64,000 nucleotides of DNA from JACPYF01 sp964348695 (GTDB taxonomy: Bacteria > Patescibacteriota > Saccharimonadia > Saccharimonadales > Saccharimonadaceae). The stretch lies in the NCBI GenBank assembly GCA_964348695.1, contig CAYGDI010000002.1, positions 124,001-188,000 on the forward strand, in the 5' to 3' direction. The position numbers were made by a program, and so were the translations under genes. This document shows, piece after piece, positions 23,640 through 34,200 of the stretch; positions within the stretch are counted from its first letter, which is position 1; every line of letters begins with the position of its first letter. Below the pieces are notes generated by a model, which worked only from the letters and a program-made list of their open reading frames with translations, did no database searches and had not been told where the DNA came from.

Positions 23640-25721
23640 TTATTTTGCTCGCTTTTCGATAATCTCTTGAGCAACATTCGGTGGTACTTCTTCGTATTGT
23701 GCAAGTTCCATTGCAGAAGCAGCTCGACCCTGAGACATCGAACGTAGATCTGTAGTATATCCAAACATACTCGCAAGTGGTACGAAACCAGTCACAACTT
23801 TTGCACCCATACGGTCTTCCATGCTCTCAATACGTCCACGACGAGAGTTAAGATCGCCAATCACATCACCCATGAACTCTTCAGGGGTAGTGACTTCGAC
23901 TTTCATAACAGGTTCGAGCAGCACAGGACTGGCCTTTTTCACACCTTCACGAGTCGCGAGAGCACCAGCCATCTTAAACGCCATTTCGCTAGAGTCAACA
24001 TCGTGATAGCTACCATCGTAGAGAGTAGCCTTTACGTCTACTACTGGATAACCAGCAATAACACCACCATCAAGAGTTTCCTGGATACCATTCTGGACTG
24101 GTTTTCGATATTCTTGTGGCACTACCCCACCTTTAATTGCATCTGTAAATTCAAAACCTTTACCAGGTTCATTTGGTTCGAGCTTGAGCCACACATCACC
24201 GTATTGACCACGTCCACCAGACTGCTTGATGTATTTACCTTGCACCTCTGTACTAGATTTGATAGTCTCACGAAATGCTACTTGTGGTTGACCGATATTT
24301 GCCTCTACCTTAAACTCACGTTTCATACGATCAACAATAATATCGAGATGTAGTTCACCCATTCCAGAGATGATTGTTTGCCCTGTTTCTTCATCGGTAT
24401 GCATACGGAAAGTTGGGTCTTCCTCTGCTAAACGCTGAAGAGCGAGACTCATTTTTTCTTGGTCAGCCTTGGTTTTTGGTTCAATAGCAATTGCAACTGG
24501 AGGTTCTGGAAAATCAATACTCTCAAGTATGATCGATTTGCTCACATCACATAATGTCGTACCTGTTGTGGTGTTTTTTAGTCCTACAACAGCCGCAATA
24601 TCACCGGCAGATATTTCACTAACCTCTTCTCGTTTATCAGCATGCATACGAACAATTCGGCCTACACGTTCCTTGTCTCCTGTAGTTGCATTTAGTACAT
24701 AGCTACCTGCTGTTACTTTACCGCTGTAGACACGGATGAAAATCAGTTTACCAACAAATGGATCGTTGGCGATTTTGAATGCGAGTGCAGCTAGAGGCTC
24801 TTTGTCATCAGGTTTACGTTCTACCTGATCACCGCTCTTCGGGTGAGTTCCCCAAATAGAGCCTGTGTCTAGTGGGCTTGGTAGATATTCATTGACTAGA
24901 TCAAGAACTTTCTCCACGATCACACCGCGGCCATCTCCACCTGTCACTAGATAAAATTCACCTGTTAGTACGCTTTTACGAAGGGCAGATTTTAGTTCTT
25001 CAATAGTGATTGAATCTTCGCCTTCTTCGAGGTATTTTTCGAACAATGCGTCGTCAGCTTCGACAGCAGATTCAACCAAAAGTTGGCGTGCGTTCTTGGC
25101 CTTGTCCAGCATGTCGTCTGGTATCTCACCAACGATTAGCTCGTGGTCAGTAAAATCTTTGTAAGTGTAGGCTTTCATATCTACAAGGTCGATAACACCG
25201 TTGATCTCTTTTTCAAAACCGATTGGCAAATGGACTGGAAGAGCTTTTTTGGATAGACGTGCATGTAGGCTATCGAGTGATTTGTAGAAATCGCCACCAG
25301 TTTGGTTGATTTTGTTGATGAAACAGATACGAGGTACGCGGTATTTGTTCGCCTGGCGCCATACAGTTTCGGTCTGGGCTTCAACACCCATCTTACCGTC
25401 GAATACTACGACTGCACCGTCAAGCACACGTAGAGAACGCTCTACCTCGGCAGTAAAGTCGATGTGACCAGGGGTGTCGATAATGTTGATCTTGTGATCT
25501 TTCCAAAAACAAGTTACAGCAGCGGATGTAATAGTGATTCCACGTTCGCGCTCTTGTTCCATCCAGTCAGTCGTGGTTTCACCTTCGTGAACCGCGCCGA
25601 TTTTGTGCGATAGACCAGTTCGGTACAAGATACCTTCGGTAGTGGTGGTTTTTCCGGCATCAATATGAGCAATGATGCCGATGTTACGAAATTTGTCTAA
25701 TGTATACTTTTTTTCTGCCAT
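23640..25721 (-). CDS. fusA: Translation elongation factor G
   Basis: GTPase that drives ribosomal translocation. The 693 residues contain the G1 motif GIIAHIDAGKTTTT (14-27), switch II DTPGHIDFTAEVERSLR, NKIN (usually NKMD) at G4, domain II, domain IV with GGVVPQEYRKPVQNGIQE and the C-terminal domain V (RRGRIESMEDRMG, then FGYTTDLRSMSQGRAAS). The length and domain order are normal. AAGGAATAAG precedes the ATG at ~12 nt. It is separate from rpsG-rpsL, which lie to the other side of a small divergent gene. Confidence 0.97.
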   Translation of the reverse strand: MAEKKYTLDKFRNIGIIAHIDAGKTTTTEGILYRTGLSHKIGAVHEGETTTDWMEQERERGITITSAAVTCFWKDHKINIIDTPGHIDFTAEVERSLRVLDGAVVVFDGKMGVEAQTETVWRQANKYRVPRICFINKINQTGGDFYKSLDSLHARLSKKALPVHLPIGFEKEINGVIDLVDMKAYTYKDFTDHELIVGEIPDDMLDKAKNARQLLVESAVEADDALFEKYLEEGEDSITIEELKSALRKSVLTGEFYLVTGGDGRGVIVEKVLDLVNEYLPSPLDTGSIWGTHPKSGDQVERKPDDKEPLAALAFKIANDPFVGKLIFIRVYSGKVTAGSYVLNATTGDKERVGRIVRMHADKREEVSEISAGDIAAVVGLKNTTTGTTLCDVSKSIILESIDFPEPPVAIAIEPKTKADQEKMSLALQRLAEEDPTFRMHTDEETGQTIISGMGELHLDIIVDRMKREFKVEANIGQPQVAFRETIKSSTEVQGKYIKQSGGRGQYGDVWLKLEPNEPGKGFEFTDAIKGGVVPQEYRKPVQNGIQETLDGGVIAGYPVVDVKATLYDGSYHDVDSSEMAFKMAGALATREGVKKASPVLLEPVMKVEVTTPEEFMGDVIGDLNSRRGRIESMEDRMGAKVVTGFVPLASMFGYTTDLRSMSQGRAASAMELAQYEEVPPNVAQEIIEKRAK

Positions 25722-25871
25722 TACGGTTGTCTTATTCCTTTTGAGGTTATTTTATAAAAAATTAATAGTTTTTCTCGCCTTTTTTAGGCAAAAAGAAAAA
25801 GCACTTGCTATCAATTGTAACAGATACGTAGCTGTTTTGAAATACCTATTGTAAATATAAGCATTTTGTGA

Positions 25872-25877
25872 TATAAT
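25872..25877 (+). promoter_or_regulatory. Extended -10 of a leaderless promoter
   Basis: TGA-TATAAT followed by 7 nt and the ATG at 25885. Confidence 0.7.
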
Positions 25878-25884
25878 ACTAGCT

Positions 25885-26307
25885 ATGGTAAAGATAACTG
25901 CTGAACAAGTTTGGAACGAGATTCGTGATAACGATGCACACGGTATCAGTCGTTATTCTGCAGATTACTCCCAGGGCGGCTTCACCTATGAGCAAGCTCG
26001 CGACCTCGGTTTTATCCCCCCTACAGAGCTGCCAGAGGGCCCAAGTCAGAGTCTTGAGCTAGTCGCTGAAGATTCAGAGGAGGCAATTGGTGTATCGGCA
26101 GTCGCCAGTTCTGTAGAGACTGCCGGCGGCGCACCGGTAGAACGCTTTGTCAAACGTGATGCTCGTATTAAAAGAGCGCGTATGGCAAAAGCTGGCCGAC
26201 CCCTATCTCAAACAGATGACGCCAAGCGTGCCCGCAAACGGCGTGATGATCGCAACATTCGCATAGCACAAAATACTGCTAACAACGCTGACGCATGGGG
26301 TAGGTAA
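25885..26307 (+). CDS. Small hydrophilic protein with basic C-terminus, unknown function
   Basis: A 140-residue soluble protein. Residues 1-45 (VKITAEQVWNEIRDNDAHGI, then SRYSADYSQGGFTYEQARDLGF) look folded, the middle is acidic and Ala/Val-rich, and residues ~85-140 are a highly basic Arg/Lys/Ala/Asp region (RDARIKRARMAK, DDAKRARKRRDDRNIR) that could bind nucleic acid. No family recognised. It stands between fusA and rpsG in opposite orientation, has a textbook extended -10 that makes a leaderless mRNA, and ends in a 13-bp terminator. Confidence 0.7.
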   Translation: MVKITAEQVWNEIRDNDAHGISRYSADYSQGGFTYEQARDLGFIPPTELPEGPSQSLELVAEDSEEAIGVSAVASSVETAGGAPVERFVKRDARIKRARMAKAGRPLSQTDDAKRARKRRDDRNIRIAQNTANNADAWGR

Positions 26308-26319
26308 TCTTAATTAAGT

Positions 26320-26349
26320 CTAAAAAGCACCCAAATGGGTGCTTTTTAG
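26320..26349. terminator. Bidirectional terminator
   Basis: A perfect 13-bp stem CTAAAAAGCACCC/GGGTGCTTTTTAG with a 4-nt loop; A/T tracts on both arms allow action after the + strand gene and after rpsG. Confidence 0.85.
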
Positions 26350-26369
26350 TGTAACTATGCAACAAAACC

Positions 26370-26846
26370 TTAGCGTGCAAAATGAGCAAAAGCTCGGTTG
26401 GCTTCGGCCATCTTGTGAGTGTCTTCTTTTTTCTTGAAGGCTGCACCAGTCTCGCTGTATGCATCTACAATCTCTGCTGCAAGACGTTGCTCATATGGCA
26501 TACCTTTGCGATCACGCGCAGACTGAACTAGCCAGCTAAATGCAAAATGCAGCTGTCGATGACCCTGGATAGGGAAAGGAATCTGGTAGTTTGCGCCACC
26601 AACACGACGACTTTTTACTTCGAAGTTTGGTGATACATTGCCAAGTGCTTTTTCGAATACTTCTAATGGATCTTCTGATTTTAGTTTTTTTGCAGCGACT
26701 TCTAGTGCGCTATAAACTTGTCGTTCAGCCAAAAGTTTTTTGCCATCAAGCATACTCTTGTTGATAAGCCTTTGGACTAATATAGATTGGTATTTGCGGT
26801 CAGGATTGAGCCGACGTTGCAATGATTTGGTCTTTTTACGTGGCAT
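26370..26846 (-). CDS. rpsG: 30S ribosomal protein uS7
   Basis: Primary 16S-binding protein of the 30S head. A 158-residue protein with the typical basic start, the S7 signature region SILVQRLINKSMLDGKKLLAERQVYSA (positions ~20-45, quoted partly) and GGANYQIPFPIQGHR (~79-93), and a C-terminal MAEANRAFAHFAR. It overlaps the rpsL stop by one base (TAATG), an rpsL-rpsG pair. Confidence 0.97.
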   Translation of the reverse strand: MPRKKTKSLQRRLNPDRKYQSILVQRLINKSMLDGKKLLAERQVYSALEVAAKKLKSEDPLEVFEKALGNVSPNFEVKSRRVGGANYQIPFPIQGHRQLHFAFSWLVQSARDRKGMPYEQRLAAEIVDAYSETGAAFKKKEDTHKMAEANRAFAHFAR

Positions 26847-27259
26847 TATTTACTCTCCTTTTTGGCGCCGTATTTGCTACGACGTTGTTTTCGATCGGCA
26901 ACGCCCTGAAGGTCTAGTGCGCCACGAACGATATGGTAACGAACACCCGGAAGGTCTTTTACACGCCCGCCACGCACCAATACAACTGCGTGTTCTTGTA
27001 GGTTGTGACCTTCGCCACCTATATATGCCCAGACTTCTTGACCGTTAGACAACCGGACACGAGCTACTTTACGTAGGGCTGAGTTTGGCTTTTTGGGGGT
27101 TTTAGTTGTTACTTTGATACAAACACCACGCTTCAAAGGCGCATCTTGGTCGTAGTAGCGGGTCTTTAGGGTATTTTGAATACGACCTAGTGCAGGGCTT
27201 TTACTTTTTTTGCCAGCCGTTTTACGCGGCTTGCGTACCAATTGATTGATTGTTGGCAT
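26846..27259 (-). CDS. rpsL: 30S ribosomal protein uS12
   Basis: Decoding-centre protein of the 30S subunit. A 137-residue protein: MPTINQLVRKPRK start, then TTKTPKKPNSALRKVARVRL, the loop carrying the residues that give streptomycin resistance when changed, GGEGHNLQEHAVVLVRGG, and a basic C-terminus. GGAG lies 11 nt before the ATG. A TATAAT at 27363-27368 (minus strand) is the likely -10, with a ~95-nt leader. Confidence 0.97.
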   Translation of the reverse strand: MPTINQLVRKPRKTAGKKSKSPALGRIQNTLKTRYYDQDAPLKRGVCIKVTTKTPKKPNSALRKVARVRLSNGQEVWAYIGGEGHNLQEHAVVLVRGGRVKDLPGVRYHIVRGALDLQGVADRKQRRSKYGAKKESK

Positions 27260-27362
27260 ATTAAAAAATATTCTCCGTTAAATTTACTTCTCTGGCGTCA
27301 TTTTCAGCATAAATAACTGCCACTTTCTTTGTTCTGAATAAAAATCTGTACACACTCGCATG

Positions 27363-27368
27363 ATTATA
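27363..27368 (-). promoter_or_regulatory. -10 box of the rpsL-rpsG promoter
   Basis: TATAAT on the minus strand, preceded by A/T-rich bases, shortly after the rpoC terminator. Confidence 0.5.
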
Positions 27369-27382
27369 TACTCGTACAAAGA

Positions 27383-27412
27383 GGAAACTCACCTGTCATT
27401 GTAACAGATGAG
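27383..27412 (-). terminator. Terminator of rpoBC
   Basis: A 9-bp stem (27388-27396 with 27404-27412, one G-U pair) and a 7-nt loop, followed on the minus strand by TTTCCTC. It follows the rpoC stop by ~30 bases. Confidence 0.6.
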
Positions 27413-27441
27413 CACCTATTTAACAAGCCAGAAATTACTGT

Positions 27442-30400
27442 CTATACTTCTTCGGTTACTTCGGGCTCTTTTTGATCTATGAGATCGCGCGCGCCTGTTC
27501 CAACAGGAATCTTGCGTCCGATGATCACGTTTTCTTTCAGACCGTACAAGTTGTCTTGACGACCAGTTACTGCTGCATTGATCAGTACACGAGTTGTGTC
27601 TTGGAATGAAGCTGCTGAAAGGAAACTGTCTGACCAAATAGATACTTTGGTGATACCAAGTAGTAGTTGGGTATACTGGGCAGGCTCTTTTTTGTCGCTA
27701 ACTAGATTTTCGTTTGCCTCAACAACTGCTGCCTTTGAAACTATATCTCCAGTGACAAATAAGCTGTCACCCGGGTCCTCGATTTGTACACGACTAAACA
27801 TTTGTCGAACGATGATCTCAAGGTGTTTGTCAGCAATATTCTGACCTTGAGATGCGTAGATACGCAGAACATCGTTGATAATGTAGCGTTGCGTCGCTTC
27901 GATACCTTTGAGACGCATGAGGTCGTGCAAATTTATAGAACCAGCTGTCAGACGGTCACCTGCTGTAACTGAAGCTCCATCTTTTACAAGTAGCTGATGC
28001 CCGCTTGATACTTCGTAGCGTGCTGGTGTTTGGCTACTAGAAAAGAGAACGATCTGTTCTTTTGTCACCTCTACAACCCCATCAAATGGTGCTGTAAGAG
28101 GTTCTTTGTCGCCTTTTTTCGCAGCGAGAACATCGCCAGCAAGTACTTCTGTATCAGTCTTAACTTGAGCTTTGCGACCATCAAGTGGTAGTTTTTTGGT
28201 CTTGGCTTTTGCTGGAGTGACTTGGATCACGTATTTGTTACCGTCTTCCCAAACCTGCGCTGTACCGTCAATTTCTGAAAGTACTGCCTCACCTTTTGGT
28301 GTGCGCGCTTCGAAAAGCTCGTCCACACGAGGTAGACCCTGAGTAATGTCGGCTGCACCAGCAACACCAGAGGCATGGAAGTTACGAAGTGTTAGCTGTG
28401 TACCAGGCTCACCAACAGACTGAGCTGCGATGACACCAACTGGTTGTGCGGTAGCAATAAGTTTACCTGTTGCCATATCAAGGCCGTAGCTCTTCTGCGG
28501 GATGCCGCGTAGGTTCTTTGCAGTGAGTACGCTAAAGATACGGGCTTCGGTAATACTTTCGTCAGCGTTAATCGCGTCAGCAATTTCACGAGTAATCAGC
28601 TCGCCAGCTTTTGCATGGCTACCAATTTTCTCGGCTGCGTAACGACTGTACAGACGGTCGCCAAATTCGATCATAGTCTCTATAGTCTCTGAACGGTAAA
28701 TTGTGAAACCGGTGTCGTTTGAATCTTCCTCTACCGTAAATACGTCTTGGCTAACATCTACCAAACGACGTGTTAGGTAACCAGAGTCAGCGGTCTTGAG
28801 AGCGGTGTCGATTAGACCTTTACGCGTACCACGAGTGGCAACGAAAGCCTCAAGTTGCGATAGACCTTTTTTGAAGCTAGATCGAATCGGTAGCTCGATT
28901 TCTTTACCAGTTGCATCAACCATTGTTCCTAACATGGCAGTCGCAAGCTTGATGTTATCAACACTACCACGGGCACCAGAGTTGACCATGACACTTACTG
29001 AAGTATCAGAATCTTTCAGCTTTTCTTCGACAACTGCAATTGCTTTTTTGTCGATATTGCGCCATGCCTGAACAGTGAGGTGGTACCTCTCATCTTCGGT
29101 AATCAATCCTTGCTCGAACTGATCGGAGATCAAAGTAGCTTGTTTCTCTCCTTCGTTGATCAAGCCTTCCATTTCTGGCACATCGAAGTAATCGTCCATA
29201 CCTGTTGATACGGCGGCGGCTGTCGCGTATTCTAGCGCCAAGTCTTTGATGTTGTCTGCTGTGACAGCGGTCAGTTCACTACCGTAATTGTCAAAAATAC
29301 TGGCAAGGACTTTGTTGAGCGCCTTTTTCGTCATGACATCATTTACGTATGGGAACTCTTTGATTAGTGTCTCGTTGAAATATACACGCCCAAGAGTTGT
29401 GTCACGAAGCTGACCTTTTGTGTGCACACGAATCGGTGTTTGAAGTTTGATAACACCTTTTTCGTATGCTTGGATTGCCTCTGAAACTGAACTAAAGAGT
29501 TTTTTCTCAGTTTGCGCATCTGGTTTTGGATATGTCAGATAGTAACAACCGAGCACAATGTCCTGTGCAATGTTAAGTACTGGTGTACCGTCGGCAGGTT
29601 TTAGCAAGTTGTTGGTTGCAGACATCAACTCACGCGCTTCGGTTTGTGCGGCATCGGATAGTGGCAAGTGGACTGCCATTTGGTCACCGTCAAAGTCGGC
29701 GTTGAACCCAGCACAGACGAGTGGGTGAAGCTGGATTGCTTTACCTTCGATCAGCCTTGGTTGGAATGACTGGATTGACAGACGGTGCAGTGATGGCGCA
29801 CGGTTAAGTAGCACATATTTACCTTTGATCACTTCATCTAGTGCGTCCCAAATAATCGCATTGCCCGCTTCTATTAAACGAGTTGCTGAGCGAATATTGT
29901 GAGCATGCTCACCCCGGAGTAGCCAGCTAATGACAAATGGTTTGAAAAGTTCAAGCGCCATTTGTTTTGGTAGACCACATTGGTGAATTTTTAGCTCTGG
30001 ACCAGCCACGATGACTGAACGACCAGAATAATCAACACGTTTTCCGAGAAGGTTTTGACGGAAACGGCCTTGCTTTCCTTTGAGCATATCACTGAGTGAT
30101 TTGAGTTTGCGACGACCACCACTAGCATTGACTGCGCGGTTTCCACGAGCTGCGGAGTTGTCGATCAATGCATCAACCGCTTCTTGCAACATACGCATTT
30201 CGTTGCGGCGAATCACTTCTGGAGCATTTAGGTCAATCAATTTTTTCAAACGATTGTTTCGGTTGATCACACGACGATATAGGTCGTTTAGATCGGACGT
30301 AGCGAAACGACCACCAGTTAGTTGCACCATAGGACGTAGGTCGGGTGGAATTACTGGAAGCACACTCACGGTCATATTCACAGGTTTGATGCCTGCTCGG

Positions 30401-31251
30401 TGCATTCCTTCGAGTACTTTAAGACGCTTGAGAATCTTTTTCTGTTTCTGGCCTTTGCTTGACTCGGCTTCTTCGCTGAGTTGTTTGATTAGACTTCCGA
30501 GATCAATCTGTTCGAGCAAAGCTCTGAGCGCTTCACCGCCCATACCAACTTTGATAACATCAGCATATTCATCAGGCAAGTTACGGTATTCGATTTCACC
30601 TAGCAACGCAGATTTTACCAAACCATCAAGCTGAGATTTTTTGTGCAAGTACGATTCGTTTAGAGATTCGAGTTCCTTGGTTTGTTCTTCGGCTAGTTTT
30701 TTGACGTCTGCATTCTCGGCCTCGGCTTCTTTTTCGAAGCGAATTTTGATCGCAGCTTTGCCTGCCTCTAGCTCGGCTTCGGCATCGGCAAGTAACTGGT
30801 CGCGTTTTTCGATATCAACATCTAGAATCACGTAGCTTGCAAAATAGGCTACGCGCTCTAGATTGCGAACTGTCATACCTAGTAGTAGTCCCATTGCAGA
30901 TGGCGTGCCACGCATAAACCAAATATGCGCAACTGGTGCTGCTAATCCGATGTGGCCCATTCGTTCACGACGAACGATGGAACGAGTCACGAGTTCGCCG
31001 TTTTTATCAACAGCGGCTTCTCGAGAACGCACTCCTTTTAGTTTTGCATCATGAGGGTTGATGTCTTTGACTGGGCCAAAGATTCTCTCACAAAACAATC
31101 CATCACGCTCAGGCTTTTGTGTTCTGTAGTTTATAGTTTCTGGTTTTGTGACTTCTCCGTAGCTCCATTTTTTGACATCTTCACTACTGGCTACAGCTAA
31201 ACGTACTGCATCAAAGTCGGCGATACTAGTGTTTGCAACGATACGGCTCAT
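27442..31251 (-). CDS. rpoC: RNA polymerase beta' subunit, zinc ligands absent
   Basis: Catalytic subunit of RNA polymerase, 1269 residues. The active-site loop NADFDGDQMAVH with its three Asp is intact, as are the bridge-helix/trigger-loop regions and the GVIAAQSVGEPGTQLTLRNFH segment. The N-terminal zinc domain is changed: between GLFCERIFGPVKD and RRERMGHI (residues ~61-95) none of the four ligand cysteines remains. The second zinc site is also lost (EEDSNDTG, then TAKNLRGIPQKSYG, with Ser/Ala/Pro/Ser where Cys occur). A coiled-coil insertion follows at ~150-220. It overlaps rpoB by one base. Confidence 0.97.
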   Translation of the reverse strand: MSRIVANTSIADFDAVRLAVASSEDVKKWSYGEVTKPETINYRTQKPERDGLFCERIFGPVKDINPHDAKLKGVRSREAAVDKNGELVTRSIVRRERMGHIGLAAPVAHIWFMRGTPSAMGLLLGMTVRNLERVAYFASYVILDVDIEKRDQLLADAEAELEAGKAAIKIRFEKEAEAENADVKKLAEEQTKELESLNESYLHKKSQLDGLVKSALLGEIEYRNLPDEYADVIKVGMGGEALRALLEQIDLGSLIKQLSEEAESSKGQKQKKILKRLKVLEGMHRAGIKPVNMTVSVLPVIPPDLRPMVQLTGGRFATSDLNDLYRRVINRNNRLKKLIDLNAPEVIRRNEMRMLQEAVDALIDNSAARGNRAVNASGGRRKLKSLSDMLKGKQGRFRQNLLGKRVDYSGRSVIVAGPELKIHQCGLPKQMALELFKPFVISWLLRGEHAHNIRSATRLIEAGNAIIWDALDEVIKGKYVLLNRAPSLHRLSIQSFQPRLIEGKAIQLHPLVCAGFNADFDGDQMAVHLPLSDAAQTEARELMSATNNLLKPADGTPVLNIAQDIVLGCYYLTYPKPDAQTEKKLFSSVSEAIQAYEKGVIKLQTPIRVHTKGQLRDTTLGRVYFNETLIKEFPYVNDVMTKKALNKVLASIFDNYGSELTAVTADNIKDLALEYATAAAVSTGMDDYFDVPEMEGLINEGEKQATLISDQFEQGLITEDERYHLTVQAWRNIDKKAIAVVEEKLKDSDTSVSVMVNSGARGSVDNIKLATAMLGTMVDATGKEIELPIRSSFKKGLSQLEAFVATRGTRKGLIDTALKTADSGYLTRRLVDVSQDVFTVEEDSNDTGFTIYRSETIETMIEFGDRLYSRYAAEKIGSHAKAGELITREIADAINADESITEARIFSVLTAKNLRGIPQKSYGLDMATGKLIATAQPVGVIAAQSVGEPGTQLTLRNFHASGVAGAADITQGLPRVDELFEARTPKGEAVLSEIDGTAQVWEDGNKYVIQVTPAKAKTKKLPLDGRKAQVKTDTEVLAGDVLAAKKGDKEPLTAPFDGVVEVTKEQIVLFSSSQTPARYEVSSGHQLLVKDGASVTAGDRLTAGSINLHDLMRLKGIEATQRYIINDVLRIYASQGQNIADKHLEIIVRQMFSRVQIEDPGDSLFVTGDIVSKAAVVEANENLVSDKKEPAQYTQLLLGITKVSIWSDSFLSAASFQDTTRVLINAAVTGRQDNLYGLKENVIIGRKIPVGTGARDLIDQKEPEVTEEV

Positions 31252-34200
31252 TAGGCTATCTCCTCCTTAATTTCTTCTATTTCATCTGTGTCCTGGATAG
31301 TCACTCCTTCACCAAGATCGATTTCACCTAGCTCATCGGCTTCATCACCAACAGTTTCGGTTTCATCTGCTATCACTTCGACTGGTTTTTCTTCGGTATC
31401 AGCTGCAATACTTCCATCTAGGATCTCTTCGGCATCAATATCTAGTCCGTTATCGATCAAATCAACACGCAGACCAAGGCCTTGAAGTTCTTTCACCAAG
31501 ACATTGAAGCTTTCTGGGACTTTTGGTCCTGTGATAGGTTCGTTCTTGATAATAGATTCGTAAGCTTTGGCACGACCATAGACATCGTCTGATTTGATAG
31601 TTAGCATTTCCTGCAATGTAGTTGCAGCGCCATAAGCTTCGAGCGCCCAGACTTCCATCTCACCAAATCGCTGACCACCGTTTTGCGCTTTACCGCCAAG
31701 TGGCTGCTGAGTCACCATAGTGTATGGACCAATAGATCGAGCATGAATCTTGTCTGCGATCATGTGGTGTAGTTTGATGATATACATGTTTCCAACGGTT
31801 GTTTTTTCGCGGAATGGTTCACCACTGCGGCCATCGAAGAGTTGGATTTTGCCGTCAGTTGGTAGACCAGCTTCTTTTAGCTGCTCGGCAATTACGTGGT
31901 TTGGTACACCGTTGAATGGTGGTGTTGCGACTTTGTAGCCAAGTGCACGTGCAGCCATACCTAGGTGAGTCTCAAACAACTGACCAAGGTTCATACGACT
32001 CGGCACACCTAGTGGGTTGAGTAGTACATCGACTGGAGTTCCGTCTTCCATAAATGGCATGTCGTTCTCTGGTAGAATACGTGCAACTACACCTTTGTTA
32101 CCGTGGCGTCCAGCTAGCTTGTCACCAACTGCAATCTTGCGCAGCTGTGCGACGAAAATCTGTACTTGCATCAACACGCCAGCTTTAAGCTCATGACCAT
32201 TTTCACGACTAAAGACTTTGACACCAACGACTTTTCCACTCTTGCCATTGCTCATACGTTGAGATGTATCACGAACATCTTTGGCTTTTTCACCGAAGAT
32301 TGCGCGTAGTAATCGTTCTTCGCTAGAAAGTTCTTGCTCACCTTTTGGAGTAATTTTACCAACCAAGACATCGCCTGGGTGGACTTCTGAACCAACTTGT
32401 ACGATCCCGTCTTCGTCGAGGTGACGTAGGCTTTCCTCACTAACATTTGGAATATCGCGTGTCACGATTTCTGGACCAAGTTTGGTTTCTCGTACTTCTA
32501 CCATGAAGTCCTGAATGTTGATGCTTGTTAAGTCATCTTCTTTTACGATTCGGTCGCTAATGATAATAGAGTCGTCCATGTTGTACCCGCTCCAAGGCAT
32601 AAAAGCCACTGTAAGGTCACGCCCAAGTGCAAGCTCGCCACCTTCGATAGATGCACCTTCGATCAATACATCGCCTTTTTTAACTTTTTGACCACGAGTT
32701 ACGACAACTTTTTGGTTGATAGAACGGTCGTCGTTGCTTTGTTCAAAATGAATAGGTACATATGTTTTTGAACCGTCTTTGTATTTGACAACAATTTCGT
32801 CTGCATCAGCTTTGGTGACTTCTCCTGAACCTTCAGCAACAATCAACTGACTGGTGTTACGTGCAATATCTGCCTCGACACCTGTACCAACAATTGGGCT
32901 TCTCGGCTGCAAAAGCGGTACTGCCTGACGAGACATGTTAGAACCTGTCAAAGATCGGTCGATACGGTTTTTTTCAATAAACGGAATCAAGGCTGCAGTT
33001 GAACCTAAAATCTCACCAACAGCTGCATCGATGAAGGTTACTTCGCTCGCATCAACTTCTTCTGGCACCAAATGCTTACGGGCACTGACGCGTCCATATT
33101 TGAATTTGCCGTTTTTGTCGAGCTGGTTACCAGATTCTGCGATTGTCTCAAGCGCTTCTTGTGCGGCATCAAGATAAATTACTTCGTCGGTAACTTTACC
33201 CTTTACAACACGACGATATGGCGCTTCGATAAAGCCGTACTCGTTGACACGAGCATAGCTAGCAAGGTTGAGTACAAGCCCGATGTTTGCGCCTTCTGGT
33301 GTTTCCACTGAACAGATACGTCCGTAGTGGGTTTGGTGAATATCACGAACTTCTAGACCAGCACGTTCACGACTCAAGCCCCCTGGACCCATCGAGCTAA
33401 GACGTCGCTTGTGTGAAAGTTCTGCGAGTGGGTTGGTTTGATCCATAAATTGTGAGAGCTGAGAACTTGCGAAAAATTCACGTACAGCGGCAACAATTGG
33501 ACGAGCATTGATCAATGCCCCTGGGGTAACAGTCTCGATATCACTCATGCTCATGCGATCCATAGTGTTGCGTTGCATTCTGAGCATACCAATACGGAAC
33601 TGGCGCGCAACTAGTTCGCCGACTAGTTTGACACGACGGTTTGATAGAGCATCAATATCGTCAGCAAGTTCCTGTGTGTTGTTGAGTCGAATGATTTCTT
33701 TGATGATAGCAACGAGATCTTCGAGTCGCATCACACGATTTTCAGTAGTGTTTTTCACTTTTAGACCTAGACGTTGGTTGATCTTGTAACGACCTACGCG
33801 ACTAAAGTCGAATCGTTTGAAGTCAAAGAACATACGCTCAATCATGCCTTTGGCGTTTTCTACTGTTGCAAGGTCACCAGGACGCAAGCGACGATAGACT
33901 TCGATCAAGGCTTCATTTGTGCCGCTAGCTGGATCTTTTGCAAGTGTTGTGTCGATAAAGTTTGTCTCACCATTGTCAACATCTTTGAAAAGTTCTTTGA
34001 TACCCAATTCTGTACCGTAGCCGAGAGCTTTGAGTAGTGTTGTGACAGGGATCTTTCGACGTCGATCGATTTTGACATAGAGTACTCCAGCTGCGCTAGT
34101 TTCAAATTCCAGCCATGCACCACGGCCAGGAATAAGTTTCGCACCATATACATTGCGCCCTGTTACTTGGTTTGCAGTAAAGAAAACTCCAGCGCTTCGA

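Noticed and set aside
30080..30634. 184-codon frame on the + strand inside rpoC
   Set aside because: An antisense shadow of rpoC, Ser/Arg-rich; there is no Shine-Dalgarno or promoter.
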